Source of the DNA: Bacteroidia bacterium
GTDB taxonomy: Bacteria > Bacteroidota > Bacteroidia > NS11-12g > UBA955
Length of the DNA: 7,226 bases
NCBI GenBank assembly: GCA_020848595.1
Contig: JADLHV010000117.1
Location: forward strand, 1 to 7,226
Direction: 5' to 3'
Each line of letters starts with the position of its first letter. Position 1 is the stretch's first letter. Both the position numbers and the translations under genes were made by a program. This document shows, piece after piece, positions 7,067 through 7,226 of this stretch. Below the pieces are notes generated by a model that searched no databases, was not told the DNA's origin, and was given only the letters and a program-made list of their open reading frames with translations.

Positions 7067-7226
7067 ATAAAATTACTTTGTTCTTTCAAATGCAATACCA
7101 CAATCAAAAATATGACAAAATTTCTAATATCTACTTTAAATCTGGGTCAATTCTGCCATAATGTGACTAATTTGAAATTTTTACTTAGAATGAACTTTTA
7201 ATTTCAATTTAAAAAATCATCAGAAA
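7067..7226 (-). promoter_or_regulatory. Upstream region of lon with candidate promoter
   Basis: No coding sequence is seen in these 160 AT-rich bases. Reading the minus strand, TTTG (7119-7116) is followed after 21 bases by TGCATTTG (7094-7087), one mismatch from TAnnTTTG, which would start transcription roughly 15 bases before the lon ATG. The same place also reads as a poor -24/-12 sigma-54-like pair (TGGTAT at 7100-7095, TTGA at 7089-7086), but the -12 GC is absent. Further upstream, around 7144-7167, is a cluster of TGnCA-like elements. No Shine-Dalgarno sequence is visible. Confidence 0.35.

Noticed and set aside
7086..7100. Sigma-54 promoter for lon
   Set aside because: The -24 GG is present at the right distance, but the -12 element reads TTGA in place of TTGC and the -24 box matches poorly beyond TGG; a housekeeping-type promoter fits as well.

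Overview
The window is AT-rich and carries several marks of the phylum Bacteroidota. These are a TonB-dependent receptor paired with a DUF4249 lipoprotein, the type IX secretion component PorQ, a PUR/DUF3276 nucleic-acid-binding protein, start codons without clear Shine-Dalgarno sequences, and upstream boxes resembling the Bacteroidota promoter (TTTG / TAnnTTTG). Genus and order cannot be fixed from this sequence.

Left part (1-3237, + strand): the C-terminal 425 residues of an outer-membrane TonB-dependent receptor enter from outside the window. Three bases later a DUF4249 lipoprotein begins, so the two are very probably one transcription unit for uptake of an unidentified substrate. A 72-base gap with its own promoter-like boxes precedes porQ, a beta-barrel component of the type IX secretion system.

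Middle (3238-4202): porQ converges on a minus-strand PUR-family gene, and a perfect 22-bp palindrome lies between them. The PUR gene is divergent from a small secreted protein of unknown function, and the two share a 92-base AT-rich control region with a 6-bp dyad. The small secreted gene converges on the lon operon across a strong hairpin whose T-run lies only on the minus strand, so it reads as the terminator of the lon transcript.

Right part (4203-7226, - strand): lon encodes a complete 824-residue ATP-dependent protease with all catalytic motifs. Its stop codon overlaps, as ATGA, the start of a small lipoprotein that resembles a mono-haem cytochrome c but has a CX3CH site in place of CXXCH. 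The last 160 bases hold the lon upstream region.

Most of the content is ordinary Bacteroidota core and outer-membrane genes. No mobile element, CRISPR array, tRNA or rRNA was seen. The points most worth a second look are the lon-coupled cytochrome-like lipoprotein with its non-standard haem motif, the 22-bp palindrome, and the dyad in the divergent promoter region.
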